A stretch of DNA of 17,791 nucleotides from contig DAOTVZ010000020.1 in NCBI GenBank assembly GCA_034436045.1, positions 1-17,791 of the forward strand, written 5' to 3'. The notes under the pieces were generated by a model. It ran no database searches. It saw only the letters and a program-made list of their open reading frames with translations, and was not told the origin of the DNA. Below are positions 1 to 6,850 of this stretch, in pieces. Source of the DNA: H111-94 sp034436045. GTDB taxonomy: Bacteria > Chloroflexota > Ktedonobacteria > Ktedonobacterales > Ktedonobacteraceae. How positions within the stretch are numbered: the stretch's first letter is position 1; the number at the start of each line of letters is the position of its first letter. The position numbers and the translations under genes are program-made.

Positions 1-636
1 GAGGAAGGTTATTTACAGGCGGTGCGCGATGTAACGCGCAAGCATGATGTACTGCTGATATTTGACGAAGTGAAGACCGGCGTCACCGTCGCGCCGGGCG
101 GCATCACCGAGCTATACCCCGTTGAGCCTGATCTGATTTGCCTTGCCAAGTCGATTGGCGGCGGCATGCCTATTGGTGCCTTTGGCGGGCGCAAAGAAAT
201 CATGGATCACATCAGTCGCGGTGAGGTGCTGCATCTGGGCACCTTCAACGGTAATCCCATGTCCATGCGTGCCGGTCTGGTCACACTGACACAGGTGCTG
301 ACACCGGAGGCCCATGCTCATGCCAATACCCTCTCGAAACAGTTGGCCGATGGCTATCTGAGCATTATCGAAGAGTTCGATATGCCCATGCACGTCTCGC
401 AGATTGGGGCGAAGGGCTGTGCCATGTTCCGCTATCAACGTGCCCGCAACTATCGTGCCTGGCTAGAGGTAGATATGGAACTTTCCTATGCCTACTGGCT
501 CTTCCTGGTTAATCGCGGCATCCTTTTCCCGCCGGGACTGGACGACCAGTGGACGATCTCTGTCCAGCACACGCAGGCCGATATCGATCATCACCTGCAC
601 GTCTTCGCCCAGTTCGTGCGCGAACTCAGTCGTTAG
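1..636 (+). CDS. Class III PLP-dependent aminotransferase, glutamate-1-semialdehyde aminomutase-like (C-terminal part, 5' end outside window)
   Basis: The reading frame is open from base 1 to the TAG at 634-636, so only the last 211 residues are seen. The PLP region is clear. FDEV (residues 21-24 of the fragment) carries the Asp that pairs with the PLP ring nitrogen. Lys50 in CLAKSIGGGMPIGAFGG is the expected Schiff-base lysine. GTFNGNPMSMRAGL matches the phosphate-contacting GTxxGNPxxxxAG segment of class III enzymes. These motifs are closest to glutamate-1-semialdehyde 2,1-aminomutases (HemL) and the many HemL-like aminotransferases of uncertain substrate. A true tetrapyrrole HemL is not assured, because no other heme gene is nearby and the N-terminal substrate-binding half is missing. 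The stop codon touches the first base of a large inverted repeat. Family assignment is confident; the substrate is unknown. Confidence 0.88.
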   Translation, partial: EEGYLQAVRDVTRKHDVLLIFDEVKTGVTVAPGGITELYPVEPDLICLAKSIGGGMPIGAFGGRKEIMDHISRGEVLHLGTFNGNPMSMRAGLVTLTQVLTPEAHAHANTLSKQLADGYLSIIEEFDMPMHVSQIGAKGCAMFRYQRARNYRAWLEVDMELSYAYWLFLVNRGILFPPGLDDQWTISVQHTQADIDHHLHVFAQFVRELSR

Positions 637-719
637 TATAAATTCTCATGCAAATGCCATAAAAATCGTATTTCCATGTTAAAATACGATTTTTATGGCA
701 TTTGCATGAGAATTTATAC
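636..719. repeat. Perfect 38-bp inverted repeat with 8-nt loop
   Basis: The left arm at 636-673 is exactly complementary to the right arm at 682-719. The loop at 674-681 is ccatgtta. The arms are A/T-rich and begin at the last base of the aminotransferase stop codon. In RNA this would be a very long perfect hairpin able to end or stabilise the upstream transcript. There is no T-run after the right arm, so it is not a canonical Rho-independent terminator. A foldback or MITE-like element is the alternative. No second copy is visible in this window. Confidence 0.9.
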
Positions 720-976
720 CAGTCGTCAGACGCCGTGTTGTGTAACTCCCCATCGCTTAAAAACTTGTGTCTATCTATCATTTTTCATCAAAATAAGGAT
801 GGAAAGACGTTTTCTCTCTCAGAGGATGGGTTGTTTTGCGACCGCATGTGTGGCAAATCAGCACTTCTCTTCGTTAAAGGATAAGCTCAAAGTCCTGAAT
901 GATAGACGCTGATGATGACTTCTGCTATGCTATGGTACGAGAGCAAGCTATAGCATCGTAGTGTGTTTGTCGATGC
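637..976. other. Non-coding interval between the aminotransferase and the O-antigen-ligase-like gene
   Basis: About 340 bases without a supportable gene. It holds the 38-bp inverted repeat (636-719) and then A/T-rich DNA. Short open frames at 676-912 and 702-884 lack a ribosome binding site and any family signature; the first starts inside the hairpin loop. A small inverted repeat (atgctat at 927-933, atagcat at 950-956) lies just before the next gene and could be an operator, but it is short enough to arise by chance. Confidence 0.6.
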
Positions 977-2686
977 ATGTACATACGTGTTGTAAAGACG
1001 AAAGTTGTGGAAAGAATGAGCGGTTTAGAGAGGCGATATTCCTTGCCGGACTCATTGAAGGTGCAGCAGACAAGAAATGTGAACGAGATAACGACGCGGC
1101 AATATGAAGCGGTTTCTTTTGAAGAAATGCCCGAAAAGCTTTTGCCTTCTTCCTTCTGGCGTGATCGCTTCGTAGAGCTTGGTTTAATCCTTTCAATGGC
1201 ATTATACTATGTTGTTGGCAACACGCATCTGCAAATTCCCGTTTTGCCATCCCTCTTTATGCGCATTACGCATGTATCTCCATTGCTTTCACTGCCATTT
1301 CTGCTCATTTTTGCGGTACTTTGCTGGTTCCGCCTGCCTTTTGCTGTTGCGCTGCTACCGCTTTCGCTGCCTTATTATCTACTGCAAAAAACGGTCTACA
1401 GCCATTACAATTTTAGTCTGGTTGAGATTGCATTGTGGACAACGGTTGCTGTGGTTCTGCTACAGATACTTGTACAGCGTGAGCATTGGCCTTACTGGCG
1501 CTCGTTCAGGCAATTACGTGATGATTTTGGACCATTTCTCTGGCCGATACTGGTCTTTACGGCGGCGGCGGCATTCTCCATCATTATTGCCTATGCTCAT
1601 ACCACCGCTCTACGTGCCTTCCGCGAAGAGGTCTTTGACCCACTGGTCTATGTGGTGCTGGTCTTTGCCTGCTTGCGTACACGCCAGGATATTGTACGCC
1701 TGCTCGCTGCCTTGATAGGTTGCGGACTGATTATTGCCCTGCTCGGCCTGATACAATTCTTCTTTTTCAAGCATACACTGGTACTGGAGTCGGATGGCAT
1801 CAGGCGCGTGCACACGGTGTACGGGAGTGCCAATAGTATCGGTCTGCTGTTCGACTATACCCTGCCGGTGGCAATCGCATGGCTGTTGGGCAAGGTGCCG
1901 CCGCGAAGTCGCCTGTTGGCGCTGTTGCTCTGTATTCCGATGGCGATTGTGCTTTATCTAACGCAATCGCATGGAGCCTGGGTTGCCATTCCTGTTGCCG
2001 CTCTCTTTATCGCCGCTCTCTCTGTACGCAATCGAACAGTGTTAATGGTGGGAGGCATAGTGGTCGTGGTGGTGCTATTTGTTGGACTGTTCTCCTTCCA
2101 TGATAAGCTCTTCAACTTTTTGATCCAGGGCCATACCAATCAGCAGCATATCAGCACCCTCACCAAACGCTACTATCTGTGGCTGACGGCTCTGCGCATG
2201 ATTCAAGCGCGACCGTGGTTCGGCTTTGGCATGGATAACTGGCTCTGCTATTATAGCCTGAATAACATTTGTAACGCGCATCAGTTTCATTATTGGATTG
2301 TCAGCTATCCACCTCACACTGGCATCGATACCGGTCTGCGCGAGGAGCCAACGTTGTCACATCCTCATAACATCTTCCTGCAAATCTGGGTCAGTATGGG
2401 CATCTTCGGCCTGCTGGCCTTTGTTGCCATGCTGGTACTCTACTTCCGCCTCTTCACGCGCCTGCTGAAACATTTGCCCACGCTCAATCCTGCCGTTGGC
2501 GAACAGTTGCGCTGGATGACGATTGGGGTAGGTGGGGCGATGGTAGCTGCACTCGTACAGGGCATGGTCGATAGCTCTTTCCTCGAACAAGACCTGGCTT
2601 TCTGTTTCTGGATTCTCGTGGTGGTGCTGCTACTAGTCCGCACGAAAGCCGCACTGGCGTGGAACGAAACAAAGAAGCCTGGGTAG
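977..2686 (+). CDS. O-antigen ligase / Wzy-like polytopic membrane protein
   Basis: The protein has 569 residues with a soluble N-terminus of about 60 residues and then many hydrophobic segments, roughly 66-80, 104-133, 150-166, 187-206, 221-232, 241-262, 288-304, 312-328, 334-349, 355-373, 466-494 and 513-555. A large loop with G-F-G near 416-418 and the SHPHN motif at 461-465 is typical of the Wzy_C domain shared by O-antigen ligases and polysaccharide polymerases, where a loop His takes part in glycan transfer. Family members move or polymerise lipid-linked glycans on the outer face of the membrane. No glycosyltransferase or flippase gene is adjacent, so the acceptor is unknown. The start is uncertain: ATG 977 has no evident ribosome binding site, and ATG 1016 has GGAAAG almost abutting it. 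Confidence 0.82.
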   Translation: MYIRVVKTKVVERMSGLERRYSLPDSLKVQQTRNVNEITTRQYEAVSFEEMPEKLLPSSFWRDRFVELGLILSMALYYVVGNTHLQIPVLPSLFMRITHVSPLLSLPFLLIFAVLCWFRLPFAVALLPLSLPYYLLQKTVYSHYNFSLVEIALWTTVAVVLLQILVQREHWPYWRSFRQLRDDFGPFLWPILVFTAAAAFSIIIAYAHTTALRAFREEVFDPLVYVVLVFACLRTRQDIVRLLAALIGCGLIIALLGLIQFFFFKHTLVLESDGIRRVHTVYGSANSIGLLFDYTLPVAIAWLLGKVPPRSRLLALLLCIPMAIVLYLTQSHGAWVAIPVAALFIAALSVRNRTVLMVGGIVVVVVLFVGLFSFHDKLFNFLIQGHTNQQHISTLTKRYYLWLTALRMIQARPWFGFGMDNWLCYYSLNNICNAHQFHYWIVSYPPHTGIDTGLREEPTLSHPHNIFLQIWVSMGIFGLLAFVAMLVLYFRLFTRLLKHLPTLNPAVGEQLRWMTIGVGGAMVAALVQGMVDSSFLEQDLAFCFWILVVVLLLVRTKAALAWNETKKPG

Positions 2687-2708
2687 CGGTGATGCCCGTT
2701 CTGGCAAT

Positions 2709-2745
2709 GTGAGCCATATCACAACGCTGAAGCAATCTGGCTCAC
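2709..2745 (+). terminator. Possible weak hairpin after the O-antigen-ligase-like gene
   Basis: gtgagcca at 2709-2716 pairs with tggctcac at 2738-2745 across a 21-nt loop. It lies just after the stop at 2686, but no T-run follows. Termination here is a guess from position only. Confidence 0.25.
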
Positions 2746-2806
2746 TGCTAAAACTCCCTGTTGTCTCTACACTATGGAGGTAAAGTAGTACAATAGGGAG
2801 GGTACC

Positions 2807-3121
2807 ATGCTCTTTGGCATCTCACTACAAACACTGCTAATCTGGTTGGCCTGTCATTTCGTGGGCGATTTCGCGTTCCAAAGTGCCTGGATGAGCATTG
2901 AGAAAGGGAAAAGTTGGGAGGTTAATTTCTATCATGGAGCTACCTACACGGCAGTATTTGTGTTGTTCGCCCACCCTTCACCACTGGCAACCGCTATTCT
3001 GCTCGTCACTCACTTCATTGTTGATCCTCTCAAAGCGCGCTACAAGTTGATTGGCCCCATCTGGCTTGACCAGTTCTTACATCTCGTTACTATCCTGCTG
3101 ATTCTCTGGCTGAAACTGTGA
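2807..3121 (+). CDS. DUF3307 family small membrane protein
   Basis: A 104-residue hydrophobic protein with about three membrane segments (near 5-20, 46-70 and 90-103). The conserved polar residues of the DUF3307 family are present: His17, Asp21 and Gln25 in the first helix (HxxxDFxxQ), His43, His69 with Asp73, and Asp88 with His92 near the end. Such regularly placed His/Asp residues inside the membrane suggest a metal or catalytic site, but the function of the family is not known to me. The start is well supported: GGGAGGG at 2796-2802 sits 4 bases before the ATG. TACAAT at 2789-2794 overlaps this region and could be a -10 box only if the message were nearly leaderless. The gene appears to stand alone between a plus-strand glycan gene and the convergent padR. 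Confidence 0.8.
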   Translation: MLFGISLQTLLIWLACHFVGDFAFQSAWMSIEKGKSWEVNFYHGATYTAVFVLFAHPSPLATAILLVTHFIVDPLKARYKLIGPIWLDQFLHLVTILLILWLKL

Positions 3122-3271
3122 TGCAGGGATTTTTATAGGGTTATCCTCTGGTTACTTGCACGGCTGTATTGCACGTTGTATCCTGGATATAGCTATATTA
3201 AAAATTTTTGTTGAGTTTTGAGAGTGAAATTAGAATTACCTTTATACAGGTGGTAACCAATAATGTCCTTG

Positions 3272-3306
3272 TTTATCTTCCTATTGAGATGGGAGAGGAA
3301 GATAAA
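3272..3306. terminator. Inverted repeat between convergent DUF3307 and padR genes
   Basis: tttatcttcct at 3272-3282 is perfectly complementary to aggaagataaa at 3296-3306, with a 13-nt loop. It lies between two genes that converge (stops at 3121 plus and 3406 minus) and could end either transcript. The right side is followed within a few bases by acttttct. The rest of 3122-3405 is A/T-rich and shows no gene. Confidence 0.4.
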
Positions 3307-3405
3307 GGTTCGACTTTTCTCCTCTCCCTTCTCGTCCAGGAAGCACATCCCTAATACCAGCAAGAACACTATTCCTGAATGGGTAAGAAGCGCCCATAAG
3401 GGCCG

Positions 3406-4245
3406 TTATGCCTGGTGTATCTCGCTACCACCTTCGCCAGAGGTTTCTGCTGTATTCCCTGCTTTTGCCTCGGCGCTATAGATCATGTCTGAAAGCTCTT
3501 TGCGGGTGCGCTCGATGATCTCGCGCAGTCGTTTCATCCGCTCTGGGTCGTGGAAGGACATGCGGCCTGCGATGGCGAAGAGACGTGCAACTTCCTGGGC
3601 CTCAGCTCGTAGGGCCTGCATCTCGGCAAAGTTGCGCCAACCGGGACCGAAGCCGCGTCCCCAGGGGCCGCGTGCAAATTCTTCCTGTTCGCCTTGCCCC
3701 TGCTTAAATTCCGCCAGAGCTGCGCGTCCGGCATCGGTGATAGTATAGACCTTCTTACCCTCAACCTCGCTGACTGTGACCAGACCGCGATCTTCCAGCA
3801 TCTGAAGTGTCGGATAGACGGAACCCGCGCTGGGAGCATAGAAACCACCGGACTTCTCTTCCAGCGCTTTCATCATCTCGTAGCCGTGCATGGGGCGCTC
3901 CTGTAGCAGTTCAAGCAGGGCGAATTTGAGGTCGCCGCGTCCGAAGAAACGATGTCCAGGGCCATGCCCGTGATGGTGCCCCTCAGGGCCAAAGGGGCCG
4001 CCAGGGCCAAAGGGGCCACGTCCGAAGCGCATGGCGAAGAAGCGTGGGCCAAAGAAGTGCGGTCCGAAGCCATGCCCAAAGGGGCCATGCCCATGCCCAT
4101 GCCCACGTCTGTGTCCCCAGGGGCTGTGTCCATGTCTGTGCCAGGGTCCCTCGCCGTGCCACTCACGCGGATCATCCATCCAGGGGGGCGTCCAACCACC
4201 CTCAGGGCCACCTTCAAATTGAAATGCAAAACGCTTGCCAAACAT
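3406..4245 (-). CDS. PadR family transcriptional regulator with Gly/His/Pro-rich N-terminal extension
   Basis: The protein has 279 residues. Residues about 106-180 are a PadR winged-helix domain: ALLELL, then MHGYEMMKALEE, then AGSVYPTLQMLEDRGLV and the wing GKKVYTITDAGR. Residues 195-262 form a helical C-terminal part suited to dimerisation. The first 105 residues are unusual, consisting of repeats of GHG, GPFG and HFFG with about 18 His, which suggests metal binding or a flexible low-complexity arm. PadR proteins are dimeric repressors that usually respond to small molecules or stress and often repress their own gene. The start ATG has GAAAGG upstream at a usable distance. A good promoter flanked by palindromes precedes it (see 4314-4362), pointing to autoregulation. 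The regulated partner is not obvious; the divergent coiled-coil gene at 4534 is the nearest candidate. Confidence 0.9.
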   Translation of the reverse strand: MFGKRFAFQFEGGPEGGWTPPWMDDPREWHGEGPWHRHGHSPWGHRRGHGHGHGPFGHGFGPHFFGPRFFAMRFGRGPFGPGGPFGPEGHHHGHGPGHRFFGRGDLKFALLELLQERPMHGYEMMKALEEKSGGFYAPSAGSVYPTLQMLEDRGLVTVSEVEGKKVYTITDAGRAALAEFKQGQGEQEEFARGPWGRGFGPGWRNFAEMQALRAEAQEVARLFAIAGRMSFHDPERMKRLREIIERTRKELSDMIYSAEAKAGNTAETSGEGGSEIHQA

Positions 4246-4313
4246 ACCCTTGTATCCTTTCTCGTGACCTTACTCAGTCATCGTCAGGCGATTTTGTATC
4301 TCATTGTGAGAAT

Positions 4314-4350
4314 ACGATATATCGTTATCGATACTATAACCGATATATCG
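4314..4350. promoter_or_regulatory. Paired palindromic operators for padR
   Basis: Two palindromes sit 26 bp apart centre to centre: acgatatatcgt at 4314-4325 and cgatatatcg at 4341-4350. Together with their flanks they also form a larger perfect 15-bp inverted repeat (4310-4324 with 4341-4355). One copy lies in the -35/-10 spacer and the other at about +1 to +12 of the padR promoter, which is ideal placement for repression. Binding by this PadR protein is inferred from position. Confidence 0.7.
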
Positions 4351-4362
4351 TATTCTTGTCAA
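4333..4362 (-). promoter_or_regulatory. Sigma-70-type promoter of padR
   Basis: On the minus strand, TTGACA (4362-4357) and TATAGT (4338-4333) are separated by 18 bases. This gives a predicted start near 4326 and a leader of about 80 bases. The two operator palindromes overlap it. Confidence 0.7.
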
Positions 4363-4473
4363 GCCCTTTGCCGGGTTTTTTTGCAGGTTTAAATCTGGTT
4401 GCCCGCTCGTGGTGAAAGGAACAAGTTATTCCTGTGTTATCGGATTTGCCGGTGGGCGAAAACACCTGATCGG

Positions 4474-4502
4474 TTGAGAAATGCAGACCTGTATGGTATT
4501 AT
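4474..4502 (+). promoter_or_regulatory. Sigma-70-type promoter of the coiled-coil gene
   Basis: TTGAGA at 4474-4479 and TATTAT at 4497-4502 with a 17-base spacer, each one base from consensus. Transcription would begin near 4509, leaving a leader of about 25 bases before the ATG at 4534. Confidence 0.65.
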
Positions 4503-4516
4503 TGTACCAATAATAC
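4496..4516. promoter_or_regulatory. Perfect palindrome overlapping the -10 box and start site (candidate operator)
   Basis: gtattattg (4496-4504) and caataatac (4508-4516) are exactly complementary around tac. The palindrome covers the -10 box and the expected start point and ends 4 bases before the ribosome binding site AAGAGGAGG (4521-4529). This is where a repressor would bind. Its sequence differs from the padR palindromes, so a different regulator is likely. Confidence 0.55.
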
Positions 4517-4533
4517 TGTTAAGAGGAGGCTTT

Positions 4534-4971
4534 ATGCCCACACCAGAAGAGCGCATAGGTGCGCTGGAACAAAGGATCTCTGTGATCGAACGAGAGTGGC
4601 TCCTCTTCAAGAGGCAGGTCGAAGAACGCCACACGCAGTATTTACGCGATATAAGTGACATGCACCATTACCTGACCATGCAGTTTGGTATGCTTTCCGG
4701 GCAAGAACATGATATACGGATAATCCAAAGAGATATAGCCGCCCTTAAAGAGCGTGCAGACAGCATGGAGCAACGGCTAGACCGCCTGGAAACAACGACT
4801 ACCAAACACACCACCATACTAGATCAACACACTGCCATACTAGATCAACACACCGCCATACTAGATCAACACACTGCCATACTGAATCAACACACCGCCA
4901 TACTGAATCAGCATACTGCATTGTTGACGCAGATTCTTGAGCGCTTACCGGAAAAACCCCAACAATCTTAA
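4534..4971 (+). CDS. Small coiled-coil protein with six tandem His-containing heptads, function unknown
   Basis: The 145-residue hydrophilic protein has no signal peptide or membrane segment. Residues 5-88 are charged and helical with regularly spaced Leu/Ile (coiled coil). Residues 92-133 are six consecutive heptads of the form H-T-A-I-L-D/N-Q, followed by ILERLPEKP. The DNA of this block (4807-4932) is a tandem 21-bp repeat. Start at ATG 4534 is chosen because AAGAGGAGG lies 4 bases upstream and a promoter ends just before it. An in-frame ATG at 4399 lies upstream of the promoter and is unlikely. Repeated heptads of this kind form homo-oligomeric rods, and each His would recur at the same helix face. 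I do not know a function. A strong terminator follows, so it is a single-gene unit. Confidence 0.75.
   Translation: MPTPEERIGALEQRISVIEREWLLFKRQVEERHTQYLRDISDMHHYLTMQFGMLSGQEHDIRIIQRDIAALKERADSMEQRLDRLETTTTKHTTILDQHTAILDQHTAILDQHTAILNQHTAILNQHTALLTQILERLPEKPQQS
4807..4932 (+). repeat. Six tandem 21-bp in-frame repeats
   Basis: Units of 21 bp encode the heptads of the coiled-coil protein. The first three differ by only a few bases, and units 4-5 change gat to aat (Asp to Asn). High nucleotide identity, including synonymous sites, points to recent expansion by slippage or unequal exchange. Confidence 0.85.
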
Positions 4972-4992
4972 ATAACTCCCGCCCCATTCCCA

Positions 4993-5053
4993 AAGAGAAG
5001 TATGCCCCGGCCAGATAGGACACATGACCGGGGCATTTCTCTTAAGCTTTTTA
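4993..5053 (+). terminator. Rho-independent terminator after the coiled-coil gene
   Basis: atgccccgg (5002-5010) pairs with ccggggcat (5028-5036), and aagagaa (4993-4999) pairs with ttctctt (5037-5043) after a 2-nt bulge, giving a 16-bp stem. A T-run (ttttt, 5048-5052) follows shortly after. Confidence 0.8.
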
Positions 5054-5198
5054 AAGGTATAAACTCTGTCTTCAGAGGGGAACTTTCAACGAAAAAGTAG
5101 AGTGCTTTCCGTTTAGTTCGGTGTATCAAATTAGTATATACTGTGTCAGTTCTTTCGCGGGTACAAGGCGAGGGATACGATGTCTATGGAGTGCTGGT

Positions 5199-6839
5199 AT
5201 GTCTGATCTGGAAGGCGTCCTACTTGGCGATTATTTGCTCTTACAGCGGCTTAGCAAAGGTGGCGTTGCGGATGTCTATCGTGCGCGACGGATGGATGAG
5301 GTCAATACGGAGGGGGGACATGATGTGGTAGTGAAGATATTCCGCCCTACACATGCACGACGCGAGACGTTCCGTGAACACTTCCTCAGTGTGGCTGAGA
5401 AACTGGGTCAGCTTGAGCATTCACATATTCTGCCATGTCTGGAGTATGGCGAAGGCGAAGACCTGCTCTATCTCGTGACCCCCTTTGTCAGCAGTGGGAC
5501 ACTGGAAGACCTGCTGCGGCGTGTCGGTGGGCGCTTCTCTGCTATGCAGGCGTTACCTATTATGCAGCAAGTATGCGATGCTATTCAATACGTGCATGAG
5601 CAGGGGATTGTTCACGGCAACCTTAAACCAACTAATATCTTCGTTGGTGTTGATGGGCGGATACTGGTAAGTGATTTTGGTATTGTGCGCGGTTACGACG
5701 ATTCACAGCAATCACTTACCAGGGTAGGCTGGGGGCGGGCCGAGTATGCTGCGCCGGAACAGTCACTGGGACTGGTGAAGAAGGCCAGCGATATCTATGT
5801 GCTGGGTGTGCTGCTCTTCCGTATTCTCACCGGTGTACCGCCTTTCGTGGGGCATACACCGGTAGAGGTGCTATTGAAGCATGTGCGTCAGCAACCACCA
5901 TCCGCTCGTGCCATCGTGCCATCCATCTCGGATGCCGTTGATGGCGTCATGCTCAAGGCAATGCAGAAGCGGGCCGAAGACCGTTTCGCATCGGCACAGG
6001 AGCTGAGTGAGGCCCTGCGAGCCGCCGTCACGCTGGCCCCGATAGCTTCTCCTGTGGCACGTATGATTGCTCCAACCCAATCAGCTCCGCGTGACCCACT
6101 TTCGCTAAAAACGTCGGTTTTGGCAAACAATGTTGTTTCAGACCCTAAGACACCTGTACCGCCTTTTGTAGCTTTTAGCAATCTCAGTGTGCCAGTGCCT
6201 CAGCAGTTGCCAGCGCCGCAAGTGGATTTTCCACCGTCATCGCAATTTTCGCCCTCGCTTTTTGCGCCGCCCCTGTTACATATCGACTCTCCACTGCAGG
6301 ACGATGATGTGGATATCACGCAGGTGCGTAAGCAGTCTTTTTTGCATGGTGATATGCAAGATGATAGTTCGCTTCTCTGGTCGGCCAACCCTGCCGAGTG
6401 GTCACCGCTAGCGCAGGAGGGCCAGGAGGGGGAGCCATCACCGATACCTTTAACGGCCAGCGCGTACCTGGAACAGACCCCGATCACCCTATTGTCGGCA
6501 GGAAATGAGCCTCGAGAGGAACGCTCGGTAGCGGCGATGGCAAAGGTGGATAAAGAGGATGCTAAGTGGTACCTACAGGATAGGCAGCAGGCAGCCAATG
6601 AAGGAAAAGAGCAGGATGAACAGGAGGCGGTGGAAACAACGCAGGAGCGGTCGTTACTGTATCGCTGGCTACCCATCATCGTGGTGATTTTACTGCTGAT
6701 CGGTTTGTTAGGAGCGCTACTGACGGCATGGCTCTTCCCACCCCAGCCACAGCAGTCAGGAACCTACTTGCCCATGACAGCTCCTGTCTCTATTGTACAA
6801 ATTACATCAAAAATGACAACTATACTCTTTGATGTGTGA
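5199..6839 (+). CDS. Membrane-anchored Ser/Thr kinase-fold protein with HGN in place of HRD (probable pseudokinase)
   Basis: The protein has 546 residues. Residues 12-275 are a Hanks-type kinase fold: a weakened Gly-rich loop (18-24), the ATP-anchoring Lys46, a helix-C Glu near 67, DFG at 159-161, APE at 185-187 and the structural Asp198. The catalytic loop reads HGNLKPTN (139-146), so the proton-accepting Asp is Asn141, although Lys143 and Asn146 remain. Activity is doubtful, but ATP binding looks intact. Residues 276-480 are a Pro/Ser-rich linker. One transmembrane helix (about 489-513) follows, leaving about 33 residues outside. This is the usual topology of bacterial PASTA-less kinases. 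ATG 5199 was chosen because GGAG precedes it by 7 bases and the protein then opens with MSDLEGVLLGDY; an upstream in-frame GTG at 5121 adds residues that look unlike protein. The stop overlaps the region of the next gene's start. Confidence 0.88.
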   Translation: MSDLEGVLLGDYLLLQRLSKGGVADVYRARRMDEVNTEGGHDVVVKIFRPTHARRETFREHFLSVAEKLGQLEHSHILPCLEYGEGEDLLYLVTPFVSSGTLEDLLRRVGGRFSAMQALPIMQQVCDAIQYVHEQGIVHGNLKPTNIFVGVDGRILVSDFGIVRGYDDSQQSLTRVGWGRAEYAAPEQSLGLVKKASDIYVLGVLLFRILTGVPPFVGHTPVEVLLKHVRQQPPSARAIVPSISDAVDGVMLKAMQKRAEDRFASAQELSEALRAAVTLAPIASPVARMIAPTQSAPRDPLSLKTSVLANNVVSDPKTPVPPFVAFSNLSVPVPQQLPAPQVDFPPSSQFSPSLFAPPLLHIDSPLQDDDVDITQVRKQSFLHGDMQDDSSLLWSANPAEWSPLAQEGQEGEPSPIPLTASAYLEQTPITLLSAGNEPREERSVAAMAKVDKEDAKWYLQDRQQAANEGKEQDEQEAVETTQERSLLYRWLPIIVVILLLIGLLGALLTAWLFPPQPQQSGTYLPMTAPVSIVQITSKMTTILFDV

Positions 6840-6850
6840 GGAATAAACTC

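Noticed and set aside
676..912. Small open frames in the first intergenic interval
   Set aside because: One starts inside the hairpin loop; neither has a ribosome binding site or recognisable sequence.
3263..3481. 72-codon plus-strand open frame
   Set aside because: It starts next to an inverted repeat and runs into the 3' end of padR on the other strand; composition is not protein-like.
4361..4383. Possible terminator (aagccc, gggttt, T-run) between padR and the coiled-coil gene
   Set aside because: The stem is short and overlaps the padR -35 box; no plus-strand gene ends upstream of it.
3952..4415. Plus-strand open frames of 120-146 codons antisense to padR
   Set aside because: They arise from the Gly/His/Pro-rich repeats of padR read backwards and then cross its promoter.
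4807..4932. Tandem 21-bp repeats resembling a CRISPR or minisatellite
   Set aside because: There are no spacers; units are exact codon multiples encoding heptads inside a coding frame.
5121..5198. In-frame upstream extension of the first kinase gene
   Set aside because: Residues encoded there are Cys/Ser/Trp-rich and unlike a protein N-terminus; the ATG at 5199 has a ribosome binding site and matches the start of the sister protein.
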